Part shown: piece by piece, positions 12,501-27,500 of the stretch
Layout: each line of letters opens with the position of its first letter
How positions within the stretch are numbered: the stretch's first letter is position 1
Assembly: GCA_039566865.1 (NCBI GenBank)
Contig: CM076958.1
Location: 3,534,001 to 3,598,000, forward strand
From: Aurelia coerulea
Taxonomy: Eukaryota > Cnidaria > Scyphozoa > Semaeostomeae > Ulmaridae
Reading direction: 5' to 3'
Length of the DNA: 64,000 bases
Made by a program: the position numbers and the translations under genes
The notes under the pieces: model-generated
Databases searched by the model: none
What the model was told of the DNA's origin: nothing
Seen by the model: the letters and a program-made list of their open reading frames with translations, nothing else

Positions 12501-15500
12501 AAATAGGCCGATTTCGAGAATACCGATTTTAGGCCAAAAGGTAAGGCTATACCCTTTGCTTTTTGGAAAAAATAGTCCCATTTCCAGAATACCGATTTTA
12601 GGCCAAAAGGTAAGGCTATACCCTTTGCTTTTTGGAAAAAATAGTCCGATTTCCAGAATACCGATTTTAGGCCAAAAGGTAAGGCTATACCCTTTGCTTT
12701 TTGGAAAAAATAGTCCGATTTCCAGAATACCGATTTTAGGCCAAAAGGTAAGGCTATACCCTTTGCTTTTCGGAAAAAATAGGCCCATTTCCAGAATACC
12801 GATTTTAGGAGAAAAGGTAAGGCTATACCCTTTGCTTTTAGGCAAAAATAGGCCCAGTTCCAGAATACCGATTTTAGGCCAAAAGGTAAGGCTATACCCT
12901 TTGCTTTTCGGAAAAAATAGGCCCATTTCCAGAATACCGATTTTAGGAGAAAAGGTAAGGCTATACCCTTTGCTTTTTGCCAAAAATAGGCCCATTTCCA
13001 GAATACCGATTTTAGGCCAAAAGTTAAGGCTATACCCTTTGCTTTTTGGCAAAAATAGGCCGATTTCGAGAATACCGATTTTAGGCCAAAAGGTAAGGCT
13101 ATACCCTTTGCTTTTCGGAAAAAATAGGCCCATTTCCAGAATACCGATTTTAGGCCAAAAGTTAAGGCTATACCCTTTGCTTTTTGGCAAAAATAGGCCG
13201 ATTTCGAGAATACCGATTTTAGGCCAAAAGGTAAGGCTATACCCTTTGCTTTTTGCCAAAAATAGGCCCATTTCCAGAATACCGATTTTAGGCCAAAAGG
13301 TAAGGCTATACCCTTTGCTTTTCGGAAAAAATAGTCCGATTTCCAGAATACCGATTTTAGGCCAAAAGGTAAGGCTATACCCTTTGCTTTTTGGAAAAAA
13401 TAGTCCGATTTCCAGAATACCGATTTTAGGCCAAAAGGTAAGGCTATACCCTTTGCTTTTTGGAAAAAATAGTCCGATTTCCAGAATACCGATTTTAGGC
13501 CAAAAGGTAAGGCTATACCCTTTGCTTTTTGGAAAAAATAGTCCGATTTCCAGAATACCGATTTTAGGCCAAAAGGTAAGGCTATACCCTTTGCTTTTCG
13601 GAAAAAATAGGCCCAGTTCCAGAATACCGATTTTAGGCCAAAAGGGAAGGCTATACCCTTTGCTTTTTGGCACAAATAGTCCAACTTCGAGAATACCGAT
13701 TTTAGGCCAAAAGGTAAGGCTATGCCCTTTGCATTTTGGAAAAAAAAGTCCGATTTTGAGAATACCGATTTTAGGACAAAAGGTAAGGCTATACCCTTTG
13801 CTTTTTGGAAAAAATAGTCCGATTTCGAGAATACCGATTTTAGGCCAAAAGGTAAGGCTATACCCTTTGCTTTTCGGCAAAAATTGTCCGATTTCAAGAA
13901 TACCGATTTTAGGCATAAAGGTAAGGCTATACCCTTTGCTTTTGGAAAAAATAGTCCGAATTCGAGAATACCGATTTTAGGCAAAAAGGTAAGGCTATAC
14001 CCTTTGCTTTTTGGAAAAAATAGTCCGATTTCGAGAATACCGATTTTAGGCCAAAAGGTAAGGCTATACCCTTTGCTTTTTGGCAAAAAATAGTCCGATT
14101 TCGAGAATACCGATTTTAGGCCAAAAGGTAAGGCTATACCCTTTGCTTTTTTGCAAAAAATAGTCCGATTTTGAGAATACCGATTTTAGGACAAAAGGTA
14201 AGGCTATACCCTTTGCTTTTTGGCAAAAATTTGCCGATTTCCAGAATACCGATTTTAGGCCAAAAGGTAAGGCTATACCCTTTGCTTTTTGGAAAAAATA
14301 GTCCGATTTCGAGAATACCGATTTTAGGCCAAAAGGTAAGGCTATACCCTTTGCTTTTCGGCAAAAATAGTCCGATTTCGAGAATACCAATTTTAGGCAA
14401 AAGGTAAGGCTATACCCTTTGCTATTGGAAAAAATAGTCCGATTTCGAGAATAACGATTTTAGGCAAAAGGTAAGGCTATACCCTTTGCTTTTTTGAAAA
14501 AATTGTCCCATTTCGAGAATACCGATTTTAGGCCAAAAGGTAAGGCTATACCCTTTGCTTTTTGGCAAAAAATAGTCCGATTTCGAGAATACCGATTTTA
14601 GGCCAAAAAGGTAAGGCTATACCCTTTGCTTTTTGGCAAAAAATAGTCCGATTTTGAGAATACCGATTTTAGGCCAAAAGGTAAGGCTATACCCTTTGCT
14701 TTTTGGCAAAAATAGTCCGATTTCGAGAATACCGATTTTAGGCCAAAAGGTAAGGCTATACCCTTTGCTTTTTGGAAAAAATAGTCCGATTTCGAGAATA
14801 CCGATTTTAGGCCAAAAGGTAAGGCTATACCCTTTGCTTTTTGGCAAAAATAGGCCCGATTTCGAGAATACCGATTTTAGGCTAAAAGGTAAGGCTATAC
14901 CCTTTGCTTTTTTTGGAAAAAATAGTCCGATTTCGAAAATACCGATTTTAGGACAAAAGGTAAGGCTATACCCTTTGCTTTTCGGCAAAAATTGTCCGAT
15001 TTCGAGAATACCAATTTTAGGCAAAAAGGTAAGGCTATACCATTTGCTTTTTGGAAAAAATAGTCCGATTTCGAGAATACCGATTTTAGGCCAAAAGGGA
15101 AGACTATACCCTTTGCTTTTTGGCAAAAATAGTCCAACTTCGAGAATACCGATTTTAGGCCAAAAGGTAAGGCTATACCCTTTGCATTTTGGAAAAAATA
15201 GTCCGATTTTGAGAATACCGATTTTAGGACAAAAGGTAAGGCTATACCCTTTGCTTTTTGGAAAAAATAGTCCGATTTCGAGAATACCGATTTTAGGCCA
15301 AAAGGTAAGGCTATACCCTTTGCATTTTGGAAAAAAAAGTCCGATTTTGAGAATACCGATTTTAGGCCAAAAGGTAAGGGGATGCCCTTTGCTTTTTGGC
15401 AAAAATAGGCCAATTTCGAGAATACCGATTTTAGGCCAAAAGGTAAGGCTATACACTTTGCTTTTTGGCAAAAATAGTCCGATTTCGAGAATACCGATTT

Positions 15501-18500
15501 TAGGCCAAAAGGGAAGGCTCTACCCTTTGCTTTTTGGCAAAAATAGGCCGATTTCGAGAATACCGATTTTAGGCCAAAAGGTAAGGCTATGCCCTTTGCA
15601 TTTTGGAAAAAATAGTCCGATTTCGAGAATACCGATTTTAGGCAAAAGGTAATGCTATACCCTTTGCTTTTCGGCAAAAATTGTCCGATTTCGAGAATAC
15701 CAATTTTAGGCAAAAGGTAAGGCTATACCCTTTGCTTTTGGAAAAAATAGTCCGATTTCGAGAATACCGATTTTAGGCCAAAAGGTAAGGCTATACCCTT
15801 TGCTTTTTGGCAAAAATAGTCTGATTTCGAGAATACCGATTTTAGGCCAAAAGGTAAGGCTATACCCTTTGCTTTTCGGAAAAAATAGGCCTATTTCGAG
15901 AATACCGATTTTAGGCCAAAAGGTAAGGCTATACCCTTTGCTTTTCGGAAAAAATAGTCCGATTTCGAGAATACCGATTTTAGGCCAAAAGGTAAGGCTA
16001 TACCCTTTGCTTTTTGGAAAAAATAGTCCGATTTCGAGAATACCGATTTTAGGCCAAAAGGTAAGGCTATACCCTTTGCTTTTAGGCAAAAATAGGCCCA
16101 GTTCCAGAATACCGATTTTAGGCCAAAAGGTAAGGCTATACCCTTTGCTTTTAGGCAAAAATAGACCCAGTTCCAGAATACCGATTTTAGGCCAAAAGGT
16201 AAGGCTATACCCTTTGCTTTTCGGAAAAAATAGGCCCATTTCCAGAATACCGATTTTAGGCCAAAAGGTAAGGCTATACCCTTTGCTTTTAGGCAAAAAT
16301 AGGCCCAGTTCCAGAATACCGATTTTAGGCCAAAAGGTAAGGCTATACCCTTTGCTTTTCGGAAAAAATAGGCCCATTTCCAGAATACCGATTTTAGGCC
16401 AAAAGGTAAGGCTATACCCTTTGCTTTTAGGCAAAAATAGGCCCAGTTCCAGAATACCGATTTTAGGCCAAAAGGTAAGGCTATACCCTTTGCTTTTCGG
16501 AAAAAATAGGCCCATTTCCAGAATACCGATTTTAGGCCAAAAGGTAAGGCTATACCCTTTGCTTTTCGGAAAAAATAGGCCCATTTCCAGAATACCGATT
16601 TTAGGCCAAAAGGTAAGGCTATACCCTTTGCTTTTAGGCAAAAATAGGCCCAGTTCCAGAATACCGATTTTAGGCCAAAAGGTAAGGCTATACCCTTTGC
16701 TTTTAGGCAAAAATAGGCCCAGTTCCAGAATACCGATTTTAGGCCAAAAGGTAAGGCTATACCCTTTGCTTTTCGGAAAAAATAGTCCGATTTCCAGAAT
16801 ACCGATTTTAGGCCAAAAGGTAAGGCTATACCCTTTGCTTTTTGGAAAAAATAGTCCGATTTCCAGAATACCGATTTTAGGCCAAAAGGTAAGGCTATAC
16901 CCTTTGCTTTTTGGAAAAAATAGTCCGATTTCCAGAATACCGATTTTAGGCCAAAAGTTAAGGCTATACCCTTTGCTTTTTGGCAAAAATAGGCCGATTT
17001 CGAGAATACCGATTTTAGGCCAAAAGGTAAGGCTATACCCTTTGCTTTTAGGCAAAAATAGGCCCATTTCCAGAATACCGATTTTAGGCCAAAAGTTAAG
17101 GCTATACCCTTTGCTCTTTGGCAAAAATAGGCCGATTTCAGAATACCGATTTTAGGCCAAAAGGGAAGGCTATACCCTTTGCTTTTAGGCAAAAATAGGC
17201 CCAGTTCCAGAATACCGATTTTAGGCCAAAAGGTAAGGCTATACCCTTTGCTTTTCGGAAAAAATAGTCCGATTTCCAGAATACCGATTTTAGGCCAAAA
17301 GGTAAGGCTATACCCTTTGCTTTTTGGAAAAAATAGTCCGATTTCCAGAATACCGATTTTAGGCCAAAAGGTAAGGCTATACCCTTTGCTTTTTGGCAAA
17401 AATAGGCCGATTTCCAGAATACCGATTTTAGGCCAAAAGGTAAGGCTATACCCTTTGCTTTTCGGAAAAAATAGTCCGATTTCCAGAATACCGATTTTAG
17501 GCCAAAAGGTAAGGCTATACCCTTTGCTTTTCGGAAAAAATAGGCCCAGTTCCAGAATACCGATTTTAGGCCAAAAGGGAAGACTATACCCTTTGCTTTT
17601 TGGCACAAATTGTCCACTTCGAGAATACCGATTTTAGGCCAAAAGGTAAGGCTATACCCTTTGCTTTTGGAAAAAAATAGTCCGATTTTGAGAATACCGA
17701 TTTTAGGCCAAAAGGTAAGGCTATACCCTTTGCTTTTTGGAAAAAATAGTCCGATTTCGAGAATACCGATTTTAGGCCAAAAGGTAAGGCTATACCCTTT
17801 GCTTTTCGGCAAAAATAGGCCGATTTCGAGAATACCGATTTTAGGCCAAAAGGTAAGGCTATACCCTTTGCTTTTTGGAAAAAATAGTCCGATTTCGAGA
17901 ATACCGATTTTAGGCCAAAAGGTAAGGCTATACCCTTTGCTTTTTGGAAAAAATAGTCCGATTTCGAGAATACCGATTTTAGGCCAAAAGGTAAGGCTAT
18001 ACCCTTTGCTTTTTGGAAAAAATAGTCCCATTTCCAGAATACCGATTTTAGGCCAAAAGGTAAGGCTATACCCTTTGCTTTTCGGAAAAAATAGGCCCAT
18101 TTCCAGAATACCGATTTTAGGCCAAAAGGTAAGGCTATACCCTTTGCTTTTAGGCAAAAATAGGCCCAGTTCCAGAATACCGATTTTAGGCCAAAAGGTA
18201 AGGCTATACCCTTTGCTTTTCGGAAAAAATAGGCCCATTTCCAGAATACCGATTTTAGGAGAAAAGGTAAGGCTATACCCTTTGCTTTTTGCCAAAAATA
18301 GGCCCATTTCCAGAATACCGATTTTAGGCCAAAAGTTAAGGCTATACCCTTTGCTTTTTGGCAAAAATAGGCCGATTTCGAGAATACCGATTTTAGGCCA
18401 AAAGGTAAGGCTATACCCTTTGCTTTTAGGCAAAAATAGTCCCATTTCCAGAATACCGATTTTAGGCCAAAAGTTAAGGCTATACCCTTTGCTTTTTGGC

Positions 18501-21500
18501 AAAAATAGGCCGATTTCGAGAATACCGATTTTAGGCCAAAAGGTAAGGCTATACCCTTTGCTTTTCGGAAAAAATAGGCCCATTTCCAGAATACCGATTT
18601 TAGGCCAAAAGGTAAGGCTATACCCTTTGCTTTTCGGAAAAAATAGTCCGATTTCCAGAATACCGATTTTAGGCCAAAAGGTAAGGCTATACCCTTTGCT
18701 TTGTGGAAAAAATAGTCCGATTTCCAGAATACCGATTTTAGGAGAAAAGGTAAGGCTATACCCTTTGCTTTTTGGAAAAAATAGTCCGATTTCCAGAATA
18801 CCGATTTTAGGCCAAAAGGTAAGGCTATACCCTTTGCTTTTCGGAAAAAATAGTCCGATTTCCAGAATACCGATTTTAGGCCAAAAGGGAAGGCTATACC
18901 CTTTGCTTTTCGGAAAAAATAGGACCAGTTCCAGAATACCGATTTTAGGCCAAAAGGGAAGACTATACCCTTTGCTTTTTGGCACAAATAGTCCAACTTC
19001 GAGAATACCGATTTGAGGCCAAAAGGTAAGGCTATGCCCTTTGCATTTTGGAAAAAAAAGTCCGATTTTGAGAATACCGATTTTAGGACAAAAGGTAAGG
19101 CTATACCCTTTGCTTTTTGGAAAAAATAGTCCGATTTCGAGAATACCGATTTTAGGCCAAAAGGTAAGGCTATACCCTTTGCTTTTCGGCAAAAATTGTC
19201 CGATTTCAAGAATACCAATTTTAGGCATAAAGGTAAGGCTATACCCTTTGCTATTGGAAAAAATAGTCCGATTTCGAGCATACCGATTTTAGGCAAAAAG
19301 GGAAGGCTATACCCTTTGCTTTTTGGAAAAAAATGTCCGATTTCGAGAATACCGATTTTAGGCAAGAAGGTAAGGCTATACCCTTTGCTTTTTGGCAAAA
19401 AATAGTCCGATTTCGAGAATACCGATTTTAGGCCAAAAAGTAAAGCTATCCCCTTTGATTTTGGCAAAAAATAGTCCGATTTTGAGAATACGGATTTTAG
19501 GACAAAAGGTAAGGCTATACCCTTTGCTTTTTGGCAAAAATTTGCCGATTTCAAGAATACCTATTTAAGGTCAAAAGGTAAGGCTATACCCTTTGCTTTT
19601 TGGAAAAAATTGTCCGATTTCGAGAATACCGATTTTAGGCCAAAATGGAAGGCTATACCCTTTGCTTTTCGGCAAAAATTGTCCGATTTCGAGAATACCA
19701 ATTTTAGGCATAAAGGTAAGGCTATACCCTTTGCTATTGGAAAAAATAGTCCGATTTCGAGAATAACGATTTTAGGCAAGAAGGTAAGGCTATACCCTTT
19801 GCTTTTTTGAAAAAATTGTCCCATTTCGAGAATACCGATTTTAGGTATAAAGGTAAGGCTATACCCTTTGTTTTTTGGCAAAAAATAGTCCGATTTCGAG
19901 AATACAGATTTTAGGCCAAAAAGTAAGGCCATCCCCTTTGCTTTTTGGCAAAAAATAGTCCGATTTTGAGAATACCGATGTTAGGACAAAAGGTAAGGCT
20001 ATACCCTTTGCTTTTTGGCAAAAACAGTCCGATTTCGAGAATACCGATTTTAGGCCAAAAGGGAAGGCTATACCCTTTGCTTTTTGGAAAAAATAGTCCG
20101 ATTTCGAGAATACCGATTTTAGGCCAAAAGGGAAGGCTATACCCTTTGCTTTTTGGCACAAATAGTACGATTTCGAGAATACTGATTTTAGGCCAAAAGG
20201 CAAGGCTATGCCCTTTGCATTTTGGAAAAAATAGTCCGATTTCGAGAATACCGATTTTAGGCAAGAAGGTAATGCTATACGCTTTGCTTTTCGGCAAAAA
20301 TTGTCCGATTTCGAGAATACCAATTTTAGGCATAAAGGTAAGGCTATACCCTTTGCTATTGGAAAAAATAGTCCGATTTCGAGAATACCGATTTTAGGCC
20401 AAAAGGGAAGACTATACCCTTTGCTTTTTGGCACAAATAGTCCAACTTCGAGAATACCGATTTTAGGCCAAAAGGTAAGGCTATGCCCTTTGCATTTTGG
20501 AAAAAAAGTCCGATTTTGAGAATACCGATTTTAGGACAAAAGGTAAGGCTATACCCTTTGCTTTTTGGAAAAAATAGTCCGATTTCGAGAATACCGATTT
20601 TAGGCCAAAAGGGAAGGCTATGCCCTTTGCATTTTGGAAAAAAAAGTCCGATTTTGAGAATACCGATTTTAGGACAAAAGGTAAGGCTATACCCTTTGGT
20701 TTTTGGCAAAAACAGTCCGATTTCGAGAATACCGATTTTAGGCAAAAAGGGAAGGCTATACCCTTTGCTTTTTGGAAAAACTAGTCCGATTTCGAGAATA
20801 CCGATTTTAGGCCAAAAGGGAAGGCTATACCCTTTGCTTTTTGGCACAAATAGTACGATTTCGAGAATACTGATTTTAGGCCAAAAGGCAAGGCTATGCC
20901 CTTTGCATTTTGGAAAAAATAGTCCGATTTCGAGAATACCGATTTTAGGCAAGAAGGTAATGCTATACGCTTTGCTTTTCGGCAAAAATTGTCCGATTTC
21001 GAGAATACCAATTTTAGGCATAAAGGTAAGGCTATACCCTTTGCTATTGGAAAAAATAGTCCGATTTCGAGAATACCAATTTTAGGCCAAAAGGGAAGAC
21101 TATACCCTTTGCTTTTTGGCACAAATAGTCCAACTTCGAGAATACCGATTTTAGGCCAAAAGGTTAAGGCTATACCCTTTGCTTTTCGGAAAAAATAGGC
21201 CTATTTCGAGAATACCGATTTTAGGCCAAAAGGTAAGGCTATACCCTTTGCTTTTCGGAAAAAATAGTCCGATTTCGAGAATACCGATTTTAGGCCAAAA
21301 GGTAAGGCTATACCCTTTGCTTTTTGGAAAAAATAGTCCGATTTCGAGAATACCGATTTTAGGCCAAAAGGTAAGGCTATACCCTTTGCTTTTAGGCAAA
21401 AATAGGCCCAGTTCCAGAATACCGATTTTAGGCCAAAAGGTAAGGCTATACCCTTTGCTTTTAGGCAAAAATAGACCCAGTTCCAGAATACCGATTTTAG

Positions 21501-24500
21501 GCCAAAAGGTAAGGCTATACCCTTTGCTTTTCGGAAAAAATAGGCCCATTTCCAGAATACCGATTTTAGGCCAAAAGGTAAGGCTATACCCTTTGCTTTT
21601 AGGCAAAAATAGGCCCAGTTCCAGAATACCGATTTTAGGCCAAAAGGTATGGCTATACCCTTTGCTTTTCGGAAAAAATAGGCCCATTTCCAGAATACCG
21701 ATTTTAGGCCAAAAGGTAAGGCTATACCCTTTGCTTTTAGGCAAAAATAGGCCCAGTTCCAGAATACCGATTTTAGGCCAAAAGGTAAGGCTATACCCTT
21801 TGCTTTTCGGAAAAAATAGGCCTATTTCGAGAATACCGATTTTAGGCCAAAAGGTAAGGCTATACCCTTTGCTTTTTGGAAAAAATAGTCCGATTTCGAG
21901 AATACCGATTTTAGGCCAAAAGGTAAGGCTATACCCTTTGCTTTTAGGCAAAAATAGGCCCAGTTCCAGAATACCGATTTTAGGCCAAAAGGTAAGGCTA
22001 TACCCTTTGCTTTTAGGCAAAAATAGACCCAGTTCCAGAATACCGATTTTAGGCCAAAAGGTAAGGCTATACCCTTTGCTTTTCGGAAAAAATAGTCCGA
22101 TTTCCAGAATACCGATTTTAGGCCAAAAGGTAAGGCTATACCCTTTGCTTTTTGGAAAAAATAGTCCGATTTCCAGAATACCGATTTTAGGCCAAAAGGT
22201 AAGGCTATACCCTTTGCATTTTGGAAAAAAAAGTCCGATTTTGAGAATACCGATTTTAGGCCAAAAGTTAAGGCTATACCCTTTGCTTTTTGGCAAAAAT
22301 AGGCCGATTTCGAGAATACCGATTTTAGGCCAAAAGGTAAGGCTATACCCTTTGCTTTTAGGCAAAAATAGGCCCATTTCCAGAATACCGATTTTAGGCC
22401 AAAAGTTAAGGCTATACCCTTTGCTCTTTGGCAAAAATAGGCCGATTTCGAGAATACCGATTTTAGGCCAAAAGGTAAGGCTATACCCTTTGCTTTTTGG
22501 CAAAAATAGGCCCAGTTCCAGAATACCGATTTTAGGCCAAAAGGTAAGGCTATACCCTTTGCTTTTCGGAAAAAATAGTCCGATTTCCAGAATACCGATT
22601 TTAGGCCAAAAGGTAAGGCTATACCCTTTGCTTTTTGGAAAAAATAGTCCGATTTCCAGAATACCGATTTTAGGAGAAAAGGTAAGGCTATACCCTTTGC
22701 TTTTTGGAAAAAATAGTCCGATTTCCAGAATACCGATTTTAGGCCAAAAGGTAAGGCTATACCCTTTGCTTTTCGGAAAAAATAGTCCGATTTCCAGAAT
22801 ACCGATTTTAGGCCAAAAGGGAAGGCTATACCCTTTGCTTTTCGGAAAAAATAGGCCCAGTTCCAGAATACCGATTTTAGGCCAAAAGGGAAGACTATAC
22901 CCTTTGCTTTTTGGCACAAATTGTCCAACTTCGAGAATACCGATTTGAGGCCAAAAGGTAAGGCTATGCCCTTTGCATTCTGGAAAAAAAAGTCCGATTT
23001 TGAGAATACCGATTTTAGGACAAAAGGTAAGGCTATACCCTTTGCTTTTTGGAAAAAATAGTCCGATTTCGAGAATACCGATCTTAGGCCAAAAGGTAAG
23101 GGGATGCCCTTTGCTTTTTGGCAAAAATAGGCCGATTTCGAGAATACCGATTTTAGGCCAAAAGGTAAGGCTATACCCTTTGCTTTTTGGAAAAAATAGT
23201 CCGATTTCGAGAATACCGATTTTAGGCCAAAAGGTAAGGCTATACCCTTTGCTTTTTGGAAAAAATAGTCCGATTTCGAGAATACCGATTTTAGGCCAAA
23301 AGGTAAGGCTATACCCTTTGCTTTTTGGAAAAAATAGTCCGATTTCCAGAATACCGATTTTAGGCCAAAAGGTAAGGCTATACCCTTTGCTTTTCGGAAA
23401 AAATAGGCCCAGTTCCAGAATACCGATTTTAGGCCAAAAGGTAAGGCTATACCCTTTGCTTTTAGGCAAAAATAGGCCCAGTTCCAGAATACCGATTTTA
23501 GGCCAAAAGGTAAGGCTATACCCTTTGCTTTTCGGAAAAAATAGGCCCATTTCCAGAATACCGATTTTAGGAGAAAAGGTAAGGCTATACCCTTTGCTTT
23601 TTGCCAAAAATAGGCCCATTTCCAGAATACCGATTTTAGGCCAAAAGTTAAGGCTATACCCTTTGCTTTTTGGCAAAAATAGGCCGATTTCGAGAATACC
23701 GATTTTAGGCCAAAAGGTAAGGCTATACCCTTTGCTTTTAGGCAAAAATAGGCCAGTTCCGAAAGTACCATTTTAGGCCAAAAAGTAAGGCTATACCCTT
23801 CGCTTCTTGGCAAAAATAGGCCGATTTCGAGAATACCGATTTTAGGCCAAAAGGTAAGGCTATACCCTTTGCTTTTTGGCAAAAATAGGCCCATTTCCAG
23901 AATACCGATTTTAGGCCAAAAGGTAAGGCTATACCCTTTGCTTTTCGGAAAAAATAGTCCGATTTCCAGAATACCGATTTTAGGCCAAAAGGTAAGGCTA
24001 TACCCTTTGCTTTTTGGAAAAAATAGTCCGATTTCCAGAATACCGATTTTAGGCCAAAAGGTAAGGCTATACCCTTTGCTTTATGGAAAAAATAGTCCGA
24101 TTTCCAGAATACCGATTTTAGGCCAAAAGGTAAGGCTATACCCTTTGCTTTTCGGAAAAAATAGTCCGATTTCCAGAATACCGATTTTAGGCCAAAAGGG
24201 AAGGCTATACCCTTTGTTTTTCGGAAAAAATAGGCCCAGTTCCAGAATACCGATTTTAGGCCAAAAGGGAAGACTATACCCTTTGCTTTTTGGCACAAAT
24301 AGTCCAACTTCGAGAATACCGATTTGAGGCCAAAAGGTAAGGCTATGCCCTTTGCATTTTGGAAAAAAAAGTCCGATTTTGAGAATACCGATTTTAGAAC
24401 AAAAGGTAAGGCTATACCCTTTGCTTTTTGGAAAAAATAGTCCGATTTCGAGAATACCGATTTTAGGCCAAAAGGGAAGGCTATACCCTTTGCTTTTCGG

Positions 24501-27500
24501 CAAAAATTGTCCGATTTCAAGAATACCAATTTTAGGCATAAAGGTAAGGCTATACCCTTTGCTATTGGAAAAAATAGTCCGATTTCGAGCATACCGATTT
24601 TAGGCAAAAAGGGAAGGCTATACCCTTTGCTTTTTGGAAAAAAATGTCCGATTTCGAGAATACCGATTTTAGGCAAGAAGGTAAGGCTATACCCTTTGCT
24701 TTTTGGCAAAAAATAGTCCGATTTCGAGAATACCGATTTTAGGCCAAAAAGTAAAGCTATCCCCTTTGATTTTGGCAAAAAATAGTCCGATTTTGAGAAT
24801 ACCGATTTTAGGCCAAAAGGTAAGGCTATACCCTTTGCTTTTTGGCAAAAATTTGCCGATTTCAAGAATACCTATTTAAGGTCAAAAGGTAAGGCTATAC
24901 CCTTTGCTTTTTGGAAAAAATAGTCCGATTTCGAGAATACCGATTTTAGGCCAAAAGGGAAGGCTATACCCTTTGCTTTTCGGCAAAAATTGTCCGATTT
25001 CGAGAATACCAATTTTAGGCATAAAGGTAAGGCTATACCCTTTGCTATTGGAAAAAATAGTCCGATTTCGAGAATACTGATTTTAGTCAAGAAGGTAAGG
25101 CTATACCCTTCGCTTTTTTGAAAAAATTGTCCCATTTCGAGAATACCGATTTTAGGTATAAAGGTAAGGCTATACCCTTTGTTTTTTGGCAAAAAATAGT
25201 CCGATTTCGAGAATACAGATTTTAGGCCAAAAAGTAAGGCCATCCCCTTTGCTTTTTGGCAAAAAATAGTCCGATTTTGAGAATACCGATGTTAGGACAA
25301 AAGGTAAGGCTATACCCTTTGCTTTTTGGCAAAAACAGTCCGATTTCGAGAATACCGATTTTAGGCAAAAAGGGAAGGCTATACCCTTTGCTTTTTGGAA
25401 AAAATAGTCCGATTTCGAGAATACCGATTTTAGGCCAAAAGGGAAGGCTATACCCTTTGCTTTTTGGCACAAATAGTACGATTTCGAGAATACTGATTTT
25501 AGGCCAAAAGGCAAGGCTATGCCCTTTGCATTTTGGAAAAAATAGTCCGATTTCGAGAATACCGATTTTAGGCAAGAAGGTAATGCTATACGCTTTGCTT
25601 TTCGGCAAAAATTGTCCGATTTCGAGAATACCAATTTTAGGCATAAAGGTAAGGCTATACCCTTTGCTATTGGAAAAAATAGTCCGATTTCGAGAATACC
25701 GATTTTAGGCCAAAAGGGAAGACTATACCCTTTGCTTTTTGGCACAAATAGTCCAACTTCGAGAATACCGATTTTAGGCCAAAAGGTAAGGCTATGCCCT
25801 TTGCATTTTGGAAAAAAAGTCCGATTTTGAGAATACCGATTTTAGGACAAAAGGTAAGGCTATACCCTTTGCTTTTTGGAAAAAATAGTCCGATTTCGAG
25901 AATACCGATTTTAGGCCAAAAGGGAAGGCTATGCCCTTTGCATTTTGGAAAAAAAAGTCCGATTTTGAGAATACCGATTTTAGGACAAAAGGTAAGGCTA
26001 TACCCTTTGGTTTTTGGCAAAAACAGTCCGATTTCGAGAATACCGATTTTAGGCAAAAAGGGAAGGCTATACCCTTTGCTTTTTGGAAAAACTAGTCCGA
26101 TTTCGAGAATACCGATTTTAGGCCAAAAGGGAAGGCTATACCCTTTGCTTTTTGGCACAAATAGTACGATTTCGAGAATACTGATTTTAGGCCAAAAGGC
26201 AAGGCTATGCCCTTTGCATTTTGGAAAAAATAGTCCGATTTCGAGAATACCGATTTTAGGCAAGAAGGTAATGCTATACGCTTTGCTTTTCGGCAAAAAT
26301 TGTCCGATTTCGAGAATACCAATTTTAGGCATAAAGGTAAGGCTATACCCTTTGCTATTGGAAAAAATAGTCCGATTTCGAGAATACCAATTTTAGGCCA
26401 AAAGGGAAGACTATACCCTTTGCTTTTTGGCACAAATAGTCCAACTTCGAGAATACCGATTTTAGGCCAAAAGGTAAGGCTATGCCCTTTGCATTTTGGA
26501 AAAAAAGTCCGATTTTGAGAATACCGATTTTAGGACAAAAGGTAAGGCTATACCCTTTGCTTTTTGGAAAAAATAGTCCGATTTCGAGAATACCGATTTT
26601 AGGCCAAAAGGGAAGGCTATGCCCTTTGCATTTTGGAAAAAAAAGTCCGATTTTGAGAATACCGATTTTAGGACAAAAGGTAAGGCTATACCCTTTGCTT
26701 TTTGGAAAAAATAGTCCGATTTCGAGAATACCGATTTTAGGCCAAAAGGGAAGGCTATACCCTTTGCTTTTTGGCAAAAATAGTCCGATTTCGAGAATAC
26801 CGATTTTAGGCCAAAAGGTAAGGCTATGCCCTTTGCATTTTGGAAAAAATAGTCCGATTTCGAGAATACCGATTTTAGGCCAAAAGGGAAGGCTATGCCC
26901 TTTGCATTTTGGAAAAAAAAGTCCGATTTTGAGAATACCGATTTTAGGACAAAAGGTAAGGCTATACCCTTTGCTTTTTGGAAAAAATAGTCCGATTTCG
27001 AGAATACCGATTTTAGGCCAAAAGGGAAGGCTATACCCTTTGCTTTTTGGCACAAATAGTCCGATTTCGAGAATACCGATTTTAGGCCAAAAGGTAAGGC
27101 TATGCCCTTTGCATTTTGGAAAAAAAAGTCCGATTTTGAGAATACCGATTTTAGGCTAAAAGGTAAGGCTATGCCCTTTGCATTTTGGAAAAAATAGTCC
27201 GATTTCGAGAATACCGATTTTAGGCAAGAAGGTAAGGCTATACCCTTTGCGTTTTTGAAAAAATTGTCCCATTTCGAGAATACCGATTTTAGGCCAAAAG
27301 GTAAGGCTATACCCTTTGCTTTTTGGAAAAAATAGTCCGATTTTGAGAATACCGATTTTAGGACAAAAGGTAAGGCTATACCCTTTGCTTTTTGGAAAAA
27401 ATAGTCCGATTTCGAGAATACCGATTTTAGGCCAAAAGGTAAGGCTATACCCTTTGCTTTTCGGAAAAAATAGGCCGATTTCGAGAATACCGATTTTAGG

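Noticed and set aside
9978..13980. Giant overlapping open frames on both strands (about 1,312 and 1,141 codons)
   Set aside because: They are translations of the 69-bp satellite. Both strands are open over the same bases and frames break at every 68-bp monomer.
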